A stretch of 64,000 nucleotides of DNA from Rhynochetos jubatus (Eukaryota; Chordata; Aves; Eurypygiformes; Rhynochetidae): the NCBI GenBank assembly GCA_027574665.1, contig CM050655.1, positions 14,627,170 through 14,691,169 on the forward strand, written 5' to 3'. The position numbers and the translations under genes were made by a program. Below are positions 23,071 to 34,210 of the stretch, piece after piece (position 1 is the stretch's first letter; every line of letters starts with the position of its first letter). The notes beneath the pieces were generated by a model. That model had not been told where the DNA came from and made no database searches. It was given only the letters and a program-made list of their open reading frames with translations.

Positions 23071-24441
23071 TTCCTATAACCATGTTGCCATAAGCTGGAG
23101 TACAGTTACAAATCACTAAGGTTACCATTACTGTTGGCAACCAAAGGAACTGACATAACTTATTGACTTCTCCTTTGTTAAATAAAAGCAGGACACTTTC
23201 ATGAGAAAGGACATTAGCTTCCACTTATGCTTGTGTGTTATGATATCATCTACATGCAGGGCCAAATTTGTGAGCCCATGTGAAAGAGTATCTTTAACAG
23301 ACCCACATCTTCCCATCTCTCCTTTTATTAGTTCGCATTGTACAACCTTTACTCAGATATAATGGAGAGAAGGTAAGCAGGACTTCGCCCTTATCCCTCC
23401 TCCCTTTGTTTCATACATACCATTGTATTCAGGCTCCTGCACACTCAAGTCATACCAGTTCAGTAGAGCACTTAATCTTATCAAATACATGCTTCAGTTC
23501 CACTAAAGTCCCTAAGAGTTAATCATATATTTGTCTGTTTTGCTGAAAAGAGATGCGCTGCTAAAGCAGAGCATCAGAAAGCAGGCAGCATCCTCTTCTA
23601 TATACAGATTGGGTCCAAATTGTTGCAATCACTTTCATTAGTCAGTCTCCAAGACAAGCCTGACTTTATCAAGTAGTCACAGTTTGCACAGAGGACAAAG
23701 AGGTAGTTTTGAGAGGAGACCTGTCCCTTCCATGTATATGGAAACATCTCCCCGAACTGCTGAAAGAACTCTGCAGATGTGTTGTTTTGAGATGCCTTCT
23801 CTCTGTACAGCAGGCGTGCTCCAGAGGAGATAATGGCTGCCATCCCACTGAGAGCACTGTTATATGATCCTCTTTCAGTTATTTGAAATATGGACTTCAC
23901 TCAGAGGATTCTAGGAATAGCTGCTCCAGCTGTTCTAGAGAGATAGAAAGCTGTCACAAGAGACATCGTTAGACTCAGGTAAATTCAGCAGCTGCACTAA
24001 AGATCTCACATAAACTCCTTAATGGTTTGTACCATTCAGTCAGGAGTCAAGGAGAACTGGAATGTGGTCTATGACTGTAAGGCAGTTTGTATTCCATGCA
24101 TCAAGGCTGTGCTTGAATTTGGCAGACAGAATAGGAAAGACCCTAAACGGATCCTTTTATCAAGTGTCTGAGCAGTTACTTGATCTAAGAGGTTTGTATA
24201 CCTGCAACCAGCAATGTAAATGTCTGAGACAAATTACAAGGCAGCAGTGGTGTTACAGTGAAGGATGAAAGTGCACACAGAAAGGCAAACAAGCAAAGCA
24301 TTACAACAGCCACTTAATGGCAAACACATTTATTAACATCAAGTGCGATGTTTGTAGGTTTTCCCTGCCACAACCAGCTGCAGATGCCAGCTACTTAAAA
24401 GATGAAACAGTGCAGTGAATAAAATAGAGGGATTCTTTTTC

Positions 24442-24459
24442 TTTTTTTTTTTTTTTTTT
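24442..24459. repeat. poly(T) tract
   Basis: Eighteen consecutive T, flanked by shorter T runs (24436-24440 and 24461-24463). It could be the reversed A-tail of a retroposed sequence, but I see no recognisable body on its right side. Confidence 0.85.
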
Positions 24460-25846
24460 CTTTAGCAAAGTCTGCCTGCATTCTTGGCAGTGGAAGCAGG
24501 CTCCCAGCTCTGTCTTCGAAGGAACAAAAGCCATGCTGGCACACAGAGAGCAACTTGATTTCACAAGGCCTCCTGGGAAGACTGTGCAGGAGCACAGCTC
24601 TGTGTCTGGCAGCTGCATCCTTGAATAAAAAGAGGAGGAGGAAAAGGGCACGAAGGAAGGAGCAGAGAAGGTCTCCATACCATACATGAGAAGCTTTTAC
24701 ACACAATCAGACATCCTTGCCCCAAAGTATTCTATAAAAGAAGTGTTCAAGGAGAACCCCTATACTTACTGCACACCACAGCAGCACATTTCACAGGCTA
24801 CTGTTCTTTTATTAGAACCACTTCTCAAAGGTTTTATTGCCACCCACAGATTTTAAGTGTTCAGATTTTTTAAGCATAGCAAAAATAATGAAGTAGTAGA
24901 ACTAAATAAAAAATTGAAAATTCAAGATAGTTTATAAAGGAAAATTAGCATTCCTTCATTTTACTTTTTGCTTTTACTCAGGATAAATATGCAATTAAAA
25001 AGCCAGTGGGGAATGGTCCTATTTCAGTGGAGTACATCAGTTTATTTCAGTTGAAGGGATTGACTCAAAGTAAGTATTTTATCATGCCAGTGGTAGCACG
25101 TGGACAGAAGACAGCTACAAAAATGAATACATGACTTGATGGAAATTCAAACAGAGATAAAGATATTCCTATTAGTACTGGACTAGCTCTGAAATCGGGG
25201 AGTGCAAGGCAAACCTTCCATATCTATGGAACTGATTTGCATCAAGACCTTGATCTGGGTAAGGAAGGTACAAGTAAAATCTTGGTCACTTCAGAACCTT
25301 AAAGATATTATGAAGTTCAATTTACAATTTTCCAAAAATACGATGATTTTTTCTGTGTTTCAAAGTCCTAGAAAAGTTCTAAGCAAATTAGAAAAAGAAG
25401 AGGAGAAAATTACTACTACTGAGACAATATTGGCCTCTCAGCACATTTCCAGGATTGGTCTTTTCATTTAACTCCAGTGTATTTAGACTCATGCAGAGAA
25501 TTAAATTAATCATTATACAATGGAAATCAGGACAAATTTCCTTAAGGGCATATTGACATTTTATCTCTCTTGTTCATTGGCATAGATGTAAACAGGAGCT
25601 GCAAAGAGCAAGAATCTCTTCTCTTGCCTATTTTGCATTCGTAAATCATGGTAGAGCTTAATCTGACATCCCTTTTCTTCCAGCAGGGAAGAATGAAGGA
25701 GGGCATACACTCCCTGAAAGTAAACTTCTGGCAGTGCAGCCAAAGGAAAAGCAGTGTTCAGTTCTCTAAGCAAGATGGTGATCCTAATAATAATAAACAT
25801 CTGGTTATCTGAAACCACTGTGAGAGAAAGAGTTTATTTTAACTAT

Positions 25847-25862
25847 TAGCACTACCTGGTGG
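25847..25862 (-). promoter_or_regulatory. CTCF-like site
   Basis: On the minus strand this reads CCACCAGGTAGTGCTA, close to the CTCF core CCACCAGGGGGCGCTA. The first eight positions and the GCTA end agree, and one normally strong G is an A. A single site without occupancy or conservation data is weak evidence. Confidence 0.3.
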
Positions 25863-25890
25863 ATTAGATTAATTCTTTTTTCTACTCTGA

Positions 25891-25905
25891 TTTTTTTTTT
25901 TTTTT
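25891..25905. repeat. poly(T) tract
   Basis: Fifteen consecutive T in AT-rich DNA, with no recognisable retroposed body adjacent. Confidence 0.85.
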
Positions 25906-26902
25906 ATATCATAAATAATTCTACTGACTTCAGAAGGAATCCTGGCATAAGAAAGATTGTTGCGGGTGTAAGTTTTAAAGATGAGAGCCTTTAAAACAAA
26001 CAAAGAAACACAAAAAACCCCAACCCTCACCTGTTAGTTTTACGCCAAATCCTTACTAGTTAGGAATTGTTTTCTGTGTCAAACAGAATGTGGTGCTGGT
26101 TCAATATTGCAAATGTTGCTATGAGTTCATGATAATTATGTATACAACCCAAACAAAACAGACTGCATTGGACTGTCTGCAATGGTCACCTCATTTCTTT
26201 GTTGGCTGATCACCTTGGGTTAGTAGGTTAAGGAGCTTACTCTCAGAAGAATCAAATAATCCTATCTGGTCATCCACTTTACATCTTAGCAGTGTTCCCT
26301 TATTCAGCTTTAGCCCAGTTGGTCTGAATAGTGGGGTTCTTGAGCCTCTTAACCTGTTTTTAACTTGTTTCTCTTAGAGTTTACATGCAGCATCTTATTG
26401 CAGCTTCTGTGTCAACAACGGTCCGTTCTTTTGTCCCTCTTGAGGGAGGGGCAAGTCATGCACAACATAATCTATGGGTCTGAAGAGAGCCTAATTCTCA
26501 GAGACATAAACTGAGTAATCCCCCTTGTATTTCAAAGATAGGCTCCATAGCAATCGGCATATTTATTTCTAATCAACTTTTAAAATGGCATCATTCAGAG
26601 GTGCTTAACCACATTACTTAATCTTCAGTCTGTATTACTATCGATTTCTAATACTCCCTCCAGATATAGGACATCACTCAATAAAGCATTTTGTTTACAT
26701 AATACATTTATTGGCCAGCCAAAAAGCTGGGAAATTCTAGTATTATGTTTGTAAATTTGGGATTACAGCTCTTTCATAAATGAGTTGATAGGGCTATTTA
26801 CTGACATGATGCATAAGTCTACAAATGGTATTTTTCAAGAAAACTCTGAAATAAAAATGAACATAAAGTACTAGGAAAATTGACTTTGTTTAAACAAAAA
26901 AA

Positions 26903-26915
26903 GGGGGGGGGGGGG
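26903..26915. repeat. G13 homopolymer
   Basis: Thirteen consecutive G, immediately preceded by a seven-base A run (26896-26902). Such tracts are rare in AT-rich DNA and error-prone in sequencing. Confidence 0.9.
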
Positions 26916-29008
26916 AAGAACCCACTAAAATGTTTTTCTTTAAGGCAGACAGGAGTTCTACATCTTAGTTCTTATTTTCTATTCAGACCAGAGGCATTCT
27001 AAGGTTCAGTTTTTGGGTGAAGAATGTTAGTTCTTGATGACCTGCACACAGAAATAAATAGAAGATACATCTGGGAAACTGAGGAAATGGGAAATAATAC
27101 TTTTCAATTTAATTATTAGTTATGGGATGGAAAGAACTGTGTATTTATGCAGTGAGGAAAGAGGAAACTGGAAAGAACACAGACTGCTTTCAGATATTTA
27201 TCAGTTGAAACCCTGATAAAAGCATAAAAAGAGGTTGCTGTGAAAAGTTTTCTGTATGACGTTTTGAGCCTACTCTCTCTGAGGTATGTTTGAAGTGGAC
27301 CTCACAAGTGGTACACAGGGTTTTCAGCTCCAGCAGTTCCCAACATCCGATACTAAGCACTTACATGGGAACCTCATTTTCCACTGAAATATGAGCACAT
27401 TCCTATCTCTCTTCTCTAGGAAAAACATCAAGAATGTGGATTGAATATTCAAATCTGAGAGCTCAAAATAGTAAAATCAAATAAAGAAATACCTAATGAT
27501 AACAGTTTTATGACCATATTTTAAAAAGCTGGCAGAAACTCTGGTACAGAGTATTCATAATATTTGAAAGCCTGGTTTTACCAAAACTGAACTGTTTTAA
27601 CCGAACTGCAGAAGAATAATTTGCTTACTTATTACAACAATAGTCAGAAGGTCTGTTTGCTTGCTTTTAATTAAAATAATTATTTTCCAAAAAAGCAGCC
27701 CAGTTCAATGAATTTAACCCATTTGTGAATTCATTACCCACAAGTCCTTGAGAACTCACAGATTTATAAAAAAAAAAGTCTTAATTTAATATAAAATATG
27801 TACATTCTCACAGTGAATATTTAAATAGCCATTTAGCATGTGCATATGATACATTCTGACTTCAGTGTTCAGTGCCTGATTTCTCCATTCCTATTTCAGA
27901 CAGACGGAAAGTCTTGTTCTGAACAAAGTTGCAGAGTCCAAATCAGAAAAGTCAACTCTTAACCTCTAGAACACATCAAAAGTACTGTAAACACCCTTTA
28001 ATTAAGAAAAATGCAATACGACATACTAACCTCTTAACAGAAAAACACAACACGAATTTCATAGGAATTGCTTGTTCACCTAACTGAAGAGCTGAGCAAA
28101 CAAAAAAAGCTCGTCTAGAGGGACTAAGATACATTTAAATGTTTGCTTTTGAATTCACTTTTGTGAGAAATGCAACCAAGTTTCTACAGTTTAGAGAGAA
28201 TGACAATCATAAATGGACGTAGCAATATTTTCACAGAAAATAAAACTCGAATGAGCCAATGTGGAATCTGATCCTGTGAATAACTATATTCAATGAGGGA
28301 AAAAACATCACCTGTGTATGCAGTCAAACCAATTTGAATTATAAATAGAAACAATGAATAGCAAATACTCAAAGGACCACTGACAGAAAACAGTTTGTCA
28401 GCAATTCACTGTCTGAAATACATTAACAGAAAACAGTTGCTGAGTAATTGCAATCAAAAATTTTGTTGGAACACATCCAGCTGACGGACATTTTATCAAC
28501 AGGAAGAAAAAAAAAACGATAAACATATGAGAGAAGTCTTTATAGTTCTTTCATTAAGCTTTGTGGCCCAACATCACAAACTTGAAATTCAGAGAGTTAC
28601 CACTGGCCCTCCTGCCGCCACTGTGCTTGTCCTAACTCTAATGCTATTTACAACATCGCTAGCCAATTTCCATACACCTAGACAGTCTGTGTCTTCAGAT
28701 CAAACTCTGTACTGTAAGATCACCACTGACAATACTTGCTTTATTTGTTTATTCTCAAACTATGTATGTCCTTTAAAAGGAGTAATCGGGTCAGGTGAAA
28801 CACCAGAGGGGAACAGACAGTCCTCTCCATGGCCAGGAACGGAGCCCACTCAAGCTCGGAACTCTAAAAGAGCCTGTGAGAGGTGGCAGGAGAAGAGAAC
28901 AAAAGGATGATGAGCCAAGCACAAAGGTCCTGATGCTCACATTCAGAAGTAGAGTGCTTGCTGGGAGTCCTAAGGAGCAGACAGAAATTCATTAGATGAC
29001 AGAAATTT
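26916..29008. other. Unique AT-rich sequence; longest unassigned ORF of the window
   Basis: The longest open frame of the window is here: 127 codons on the plus strand at 28527-28910. Residues about 30-48 are hydrophobic (ATVLVLTLMLFTTSLAN), and the C-terminal third is polar and Arg/Glu-rich. It has no domain I recognise, overlaps another 66-codon frame, and lacks visible promoter, Kozak or splice context. I treat it as a chance frame and do not call a gene. Confidence 0.4.
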
Positions 29009-29032
29009 GGGGGGGGGGGGGAGGGTGGCGGG
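29009..29032 (+). repeat. G-rich tract with quadruplex potential
   Basis: Thirteen G (29009-29021) are followed by A-GGG-T-GG-C-GGG. This offers at least four G-triplets with short loops, so the plus strand could form an intramolecular G-quadruplex. It is isolated in AT-rich DNA. Confidence 0.7.
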
Positions 29033-29099
29033 ACTGGACAGTCTGCTGCAATTCAGAAATGGTATATTTGTAAAGTATTTTAGTAGCTTAGAAGTGCTA

Positions 29100-29330
29100 T
29101 TTTTAAACCAAATTTCACATTTACCATGCTTTGATTTGCATCATGGAGCTGTTTTGGAGCATGCAAGTTGTATTTCTTTTAGATAAAATTTAACTGGAAA
29201 ATATTTTCCAGGGTCACTTCTAATACGCTCTGACAGCTAATGGACATTCAGTCCATGGGATTAGAGCCAGACCAAAATAACCCCCTGAAATACATATGAG
29301 TGGACATCGCTGCCTCAGTATCAAGTGTTT
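29100..29330. promoter_or_regulatory. Candidate regulatory block with octamer and 18-bp palindrome
   Basis: CTTTGAT (29129-29135) overlaps a perfect POU octamer ATTTGCAT (29134-29141). The perfect 18-bp palindrome CTGGAAAATATTTTCCAG lies at 29194-29211, and a second inverted repeat ATGGAC-attca-GTCCAT at 29240-29256. These are directly visible. A regulatory role is inference, and each motif alone is common by chance. Confidence 0.3.
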
Positions 29331-30429
29331 TGCTCTACAAAAACACTCCTATTGCCCTTTAATACGTGTTAACATGTATACATCTTGAGGCAATCGAAAC
29401 CAAACATAGAAGTAAGGATACATATAAACACACAGTAGGCAGGATGAGTGGTTTCTAAATCCTGTATGCTGTCTCACCTAGACATTTCAAGGGTTGCCTG
29501 GTGTTATTTATCCCCTTTCATAGTACAATAAAATTTGGGCTTTTTGAATTCAGAAGCCTTTTGGTTTATCTGTCGTGCTCACACAAGGAAAAGGTATAAG
29601 CAGGTCCACTTCAAGTTTCCTACTTGGCCATCATTTGGTCATCTGAATGTCATTCTTTCAACTCCTGAAATACTCCTGGAAATAGAGTCTTACACAAACC
29701 TTAGTAACAATTGTTACAGGTCCAGCCTTCTAACACTTCTGTCATGCCAAACTTGGTATTTTTGCATGCATCTATCTAATTTATAAGCATAGTCCTGATC
29801 ATATGCATACACTAATAGGCGACAAGAAGGCTTATCCGATCCATCATTCCTAGGGTATTACCAGAATTCCAGCCATGCACAGCAAGCTGTATACCATAAG
29901 GGAAGAAAAGGGATTAAAATCTTACTTGCATACTAAAGAAGTCCTGTAGACTTAAATACATTGCTGTACCCAGAAGTGGTATTCTTTTACTTCTGAAATG
30001 GGGGATATTTATGTAACAGAGAATAAGTATGTTTGGGAACAAGCAAGGAGTATGAATAAAACTAAAGAAATCAGAGAAGACTTGGCATAAATAAGCCAAT
30101 TACACAGGCTCTTGAACTGAAATCTTTAATAATGCATAAAGTAAAACACAGACATGCAGCAGAGCTAATGCTTGCAAATGAACAAGTATGCAATGCATAA
30201 ACATTTTCCCTAAGCGAGGATAACATAAAGAATACAGTACCTAAAAAATCCCCCCAAACCCCACCCCAAAGCAGGCATAGAAAAATAAAATAATGTAATA
30301 AAATAAAATAGGATTAAGAAAAAAGTCTATTAAAATTGCATTTAGAAAAATTTCAACAGAGAGAAAAAAAGTTGAAACCTAGTGGAGACCAATATATCAC
30401 AGTAAACCTACTGTAAATGAATTACCATG
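29331..30429. other. Unique AT-rich sequence, no gene seen
   Basis: AATAA-type low-complexity DNA lies around 30284-30310. No gene or repeat family was recognised. Confidence 0.5.
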
Positions 30430-30920
30430 TTTCCTCGCAGTCCACGTAGCTAGCTCAAGCTCTTCGCAACCCACCCTCTCTATTGTCATCCAGCTAACTT
30501 CATTCAGTCAATACGTATCTCCGCAGCTAGTTGGGTTCACAAGGGTTCCTGGGGACAGCTCTACTGTTTCACATTTCCCGCTAAGTCTGAACTGCTGTAA
30601 GGTGCTGAACTGCGGCCCCGAGGACTAGAAATCACTCTACACGTGCAGAAGAAATGAAACAGTGCAAGCTTTCACACTAATACAGAAACGTATTCGAGTA
30701 GAAGACTGCAATTAGGTGGCAACGGACAGGTGGATCCTCTCAGTTCTACACTGATGGGGGTAAAGGGTAGGGGGAAGCCTCCCAAGGCTGCAAAGAGGTG
30801 CACAGATTCCACATGGATTGCACATGGACAGACCAGACAAGGAGATGCTGCAAGGCCATACCATCAGTCCCTAACAGCCGCTTTATGTGGCTCGGTGCAG
30901 GCAGACTTCCTCACACACAG
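30430..30920. other. CpG-enriched island-like block
   Basis: About a dozen or more CpGs fall in half a kilobase, where flanking DNA has very few. Examples lie near 30437, 30446, 30466, 30511, 30522, 30580, 30613 and 30619, and an E-box/CREB-like ACACGTGC lies at 30640-30647. Two overlapping plus-strand frames of 63-64 codons begin at 30730 and 30798 and match nothing I recognise. It could be a small methylation-protected element, a distant promoter or a relatively young unclassified insertion. Confidence 0.35.
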
Positions 30921-31127
30921 GTAGCCCTCCTAAATTCACCAGGGCATCATATGGTTGCAGAGACCTTTGTTTACAGAATAAAATACTAGAACTGAATTAT
31001 GTCACAATTTCTTGGGATTTTTAACACAGAGGTCATTTGAGTAAATACATTATCCTGTCGCTTTATATCTTTTAGCCTTTACAGTGCTGATTTGAACACT
31101 GAAACAAGAGATGAGAGAGAAAGCCGA

Positions 31128-31245
31128 CACTTCTCACACAGAGTGTACCTTTTCTGACCGTGAGCAAATGGCTTAACTTTTCAGTGACATTTAAAATTTA
31201 TGACATAGGATTTCCTGCCTCAATAAATGTTTTAAAGCTAAATTT
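31128..31245 (+). repeat. MIR-type SINE relic, sense
   Basis: GACCGTGAGCAAATGGCTTA (31156-31175) followed by ACTTTTCAGTGAC fits the MIR core TGACCTTGGGCAAATCACTTAACCTTTCTGTGCCTCAG. The next bases (AAAATTTATGACATAGGATT, then TCCTGCCTCAATAAATGTTT) fit the downstream AAAATGGGGATAATAG...CCTGCCTCATAGGGTTG part in order. Confidence 0.6.
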
Positions 31246-32548
31246 GTATTTATAAAATGTACCACGAAGGAGTTTTTATAAAATACTGTTTAGTACGTTT
31301 GGGCAGAAAAATTAGTGCCATCAACACCAAAATCCTAGCCTACAATTCTAATATTTATTCCACGCAATACATCACATTTGGGAAAAAAAAAAGTTTGGAT
31401 GAGTTGAAATGCTTCTTTGATTGATTTCAAGGTATTTAACCATGCTTTCATGGGGTGTTTTTTAAGTTTTTTTAAACACTTTGGAAATTTTCTCCAATGT
31501 TTAGTATGAAAATTTGATTTTAAGTTATATTTTCTAGTCCATAATTTTGTCTTAGGAAAATCAATTTCAATCTGCAAGTTTTCCAAAAATTCAGCCAAAA
31601 ACTGAGCTGCAAAGGTCATTACATACTACAGGCTATGAATTAATGCACTGATTTTCAAGCTTCTTTTAATTTTTACAATATAACAACACAAAAAATAAAA
31701 GATTATGCGTGTTTACTAATTTCATTACCAATAGAAACAATAAGGAATATAAAATAATCTATTTGGATGTAAAATAATAGAGATGTCTCTTCAGGGATGC
31801 ACCAAGCATCCTAGCAAAATTAATTACCCAATAATAGCAATTAAATTAAATCAAATACCAGCAACATTAAAATAATCAGCCCACAGAAAATAAGCCAAGC
31901 AGCCAGCCACCTGTAAGGTCCATCACCTAGGAAGCATCCCTCAGCCCTTTTCCAAAGCTGTAACAGACTGATGCATGACAGAGACTGAACAGCCAGGCCA
32001 CTTGGTTACCAATGGGGCAGTCAGCTACAGAGGCTCAGATCTGTAGTTCTTACAGCTACCCCCTCTAGCACCTCCCCATAACAAAATGATCCAGGTCAGA
32101 CATCCATGGTGACTGCAGCTATGACTGCAAAGCACTGGCAGAGAAATAATTTCTTTTGTAAGAAGATTTTAAGCCTCTTGGGACTCCTAATATCATAATT
32201 AAATCCACAATCACAAGTTTTACAATCATCAGTTTACAAATGACCTTTATCAGTACCTTGGTACTTACTAGTACCCTAATGTCTTCTGTTGAGATTTTAG
32301 TCTTGCCAAAAGAAGCACCAGAACAGTCTTGAGATGAGTAGCAGGAACAGTGATGGCAAGGCCAAAAGCTAAAGGGGTACCTCCCTACCAAACCTACTGT
32401 CTGAGACCTTGGTTTAGTATGAGTCTTAATTAACAACTTTATCTGCTCCTTAAGTGCAAAAAATTTAAAAAAAGCCCCTCACTCACTGGGTATTCTGTTT
32501 GGGATTTCTGAAGCCCTTTCCTCCATTAGTACTACACCATTAGTGTGC
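31246..32548. other. Unique AT-rich sequence, no gene seen
   Basis: The 94- and 105-codon minus-strand frames at 31335-31619 and 32119-32436 show no known domain. The first is Lys/Phe-rich, as expected of chance translation of AT-rich DNA. A TTAATTACCCAATAATAGCA run near 31821-31840, followed by AATTAAATTAAATC, is homeodomain-motif-like. Confidence 0.5.
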
Positions 32549-32625
32549 TGAGCAGCTTTGGAAAGTTTAAGCATAGTGCACCTCAGTTTACCTATTTGTT
32601 AAATGGTGCAAATGAAAGTGTCATT
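32549..32625 (+). repeat. MIR-type SINE relic, sense
   Basis: CACCTCAGTTTACCTATTTG (32579-32598) and TTAAATGGTGCAAATGA match the MIR segment TGCCTCAGTTTACCCATCTGTAAAATGGGGATAATGA. The preceding GGAAAGTTTAAGCATAG is a worn version of GGCAAGTCACTTAACCTC. Confidence 0.55.
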
Positions 32626-34154
32626 TACACAGCAGTCCAAGGCCTTAGACTGAAAGTGCCATATAACATTGTCTGCTTGCTATTTTTATTTCCTGTAGAT
32701 AGGTATTTCTTCTCCTTAATCTCATATTTGAATCTTATTAAAAAATATCATATTAAGATGCCAAAAAGATTCTCAAAACACTTACATACAAAGGAGCAAA
32801 CATTTTTCTAGCTGTGATAAGTCTCTGCCTATGTTAAAACATATTAGGATTTTTCTGGCACTTTTTTCTTGTGTGGGGGGCAGATATTTATCCCCACCTC
32901 TCACTATAATCTCATAGACGAACACGTTAAAATATGGGGCAAGAATTAGAAGAGCCACTGCAGAAAGAAATAATGAGAAAAGAATTAATTTTAGACTATA
33001 AAGTATATAAAAGTTATTAACAAAAGAGACATTTAGAAAGAATGGAGAGTTTGGGTTTTTTGGGGGGTAGGGGGTGGAGGATAAAGAGAATAAAAAGGTG
33101 TGACAGTAAAGAAGAGAATGTAAGAGAGGAGACTAAGTGAAATGACACCGAGAATTTCAGAATTGTGCAGAGTATGAAAAGACATAAGAAAAAAAAAAAA
33201 AACACTGTCAAGCCAAGACACGTAGCAGAGATATAACTGTTCTTATCTGCACTTGAGGGCATGAAATAATTCCTTTTTTAATTTTGCCTTTTTAATCCTG
33301 TCAATTGGAGCTGTCACTATGGATGTAATAGCAAGTATCCCAATCATAATATCAAAGACTCTTCACTGACACTCCTTGAAATAGCATTAATATCTGCTCA
33401 CTAAGGGTAGTACATTCACAAGTTCTCGTGCAATGTTGTAGCTCCCCTTTAGTCAGGTATCAAGCTGCTATTTCACGCTCTGCTTGTAAAATTATTAACA
33501 GCTGGCCTAACCTTATATCAACTGGAGTATGGTTTGCTAGAACAAGACAGTGCTTAATAAGACCATTTCCTACTCTATCTACCATCTCTGTATTTCCAAA
33601 TATCAGAAATGGCCTTCCAGGCCAAAGCAGGATCTAACTTTCCAAGAGCGACAGGCCTGAACTAAGGCCTGACTTTGATTTTGGGGAATGGTGAATTTAA
33701 CATGCAAACTTGGATGCACAAATGCTCTCTGCACGTAACAGGCTCAGTAAAATCCAGGTAAAAATACCGCAGAAAAACTGTTGTTCCTAGCAGCTTTTAT
33801 AAGCTGCATTAAGCAACCTTGAAGTGGATGACAATAAAATGTGAAAATTTCCAACAAAATGTTTTCCCCACTGGAGAATTCAAAACCCAAAACCTTTCCC
33901 ACTCCCCCCCCTCCCCAAGCATATGGGGACAGACCTATCCTGGAGTACAGTGGTTGCAGGCAGTGCTGTCTGCTATGGGCAGCTCAGGACCTTACAGAGT
34001 GTAAAGTCAAAAAGGCTCAACACACAGCTTCAAACTTGCCTTAATCACAGTTACTAAATTCCAAAACAGCAGGTTTGTGTGGGCCTCCTTCCCAACACAA
34101 AGAAAACTCATAGGGCAGCAGTTTTGGGTCAAAACTCAGTCTCACTAGGTAGTA
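32626..34154. other. Unique sequence with homopolymer tracts
   Basis: G-rich DNA lies at 33059-33078 and an A14 tract at 33189-33202. A C-rich run lies at 33899-33917. No gene is supported. Confidence 0.5.
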
Positions 34155-34210
34155 AGTATATCCAGTAACAATAAGATAATCCTTGCCCCAAAGAGCTCCC
34201 AATGTTCCTA
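34155..34210 (-). repeat. Ancient amniote repeat relic (class uncertain)
   Basis: ATAAGATAATCCTTGCCCCA (34171-34190) followed by AAGAGCTCCCAATGTTCCTA strongly resembles the dispersed sauropsid repeat segment ...GACAGTCCCTGCCCCAAAGAGCTTACAATCTAA. I recall that segment as abundant in turtle and crocodilian genomes as the antisense of a retroposon 3' end. I am not sure of its formal family name. Confidence 0.4.

Larger units (their letters stand above)
23071..26890. other. Unique sequence, no gene supported
   Basis: A 100-codon minus-strand frame at 23598-23900 and two overlapping frames near 24391-24706 have no recognised domains. The latter run across a poly(T) tract and are artefacts of it. 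Further T-rich tracts lie at 24442-24459 and 25891-25905. I recognise no repeat family in this stretch. Confidence 0.45.

Noticed and set aside
23598..23900. 100-codon minus-strand ORF as an exon or retrocopy
   Set aside because: The composition is plausible, but I recognise no domain, and a second frame of 62 codons overlaps it; no splice or poly(A) evidence.
24391..24706. Two overlapping minus-strand ORFs of 98 and 103 codons
   Set aside because: They run across a poly(T) tract giving Lys runs, overlap each other in different frames and match no family.
28527..28910. Longest ORF of the window (127 codons, plus strand) as a small secreted or membrane protein
   Set aside because: The hydrophobic run is internal rather than a good signal peptide, there is no recognised family, promoter or splice context, and a frame of this length is expected by chance in 64 kb.
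31335..31619. 94-codon Lys/Phe-rich minus-strand ORF
   Set aside because: Amino-acid make-up is what AT-rich DNA yields by chance; no conserved motif seen.
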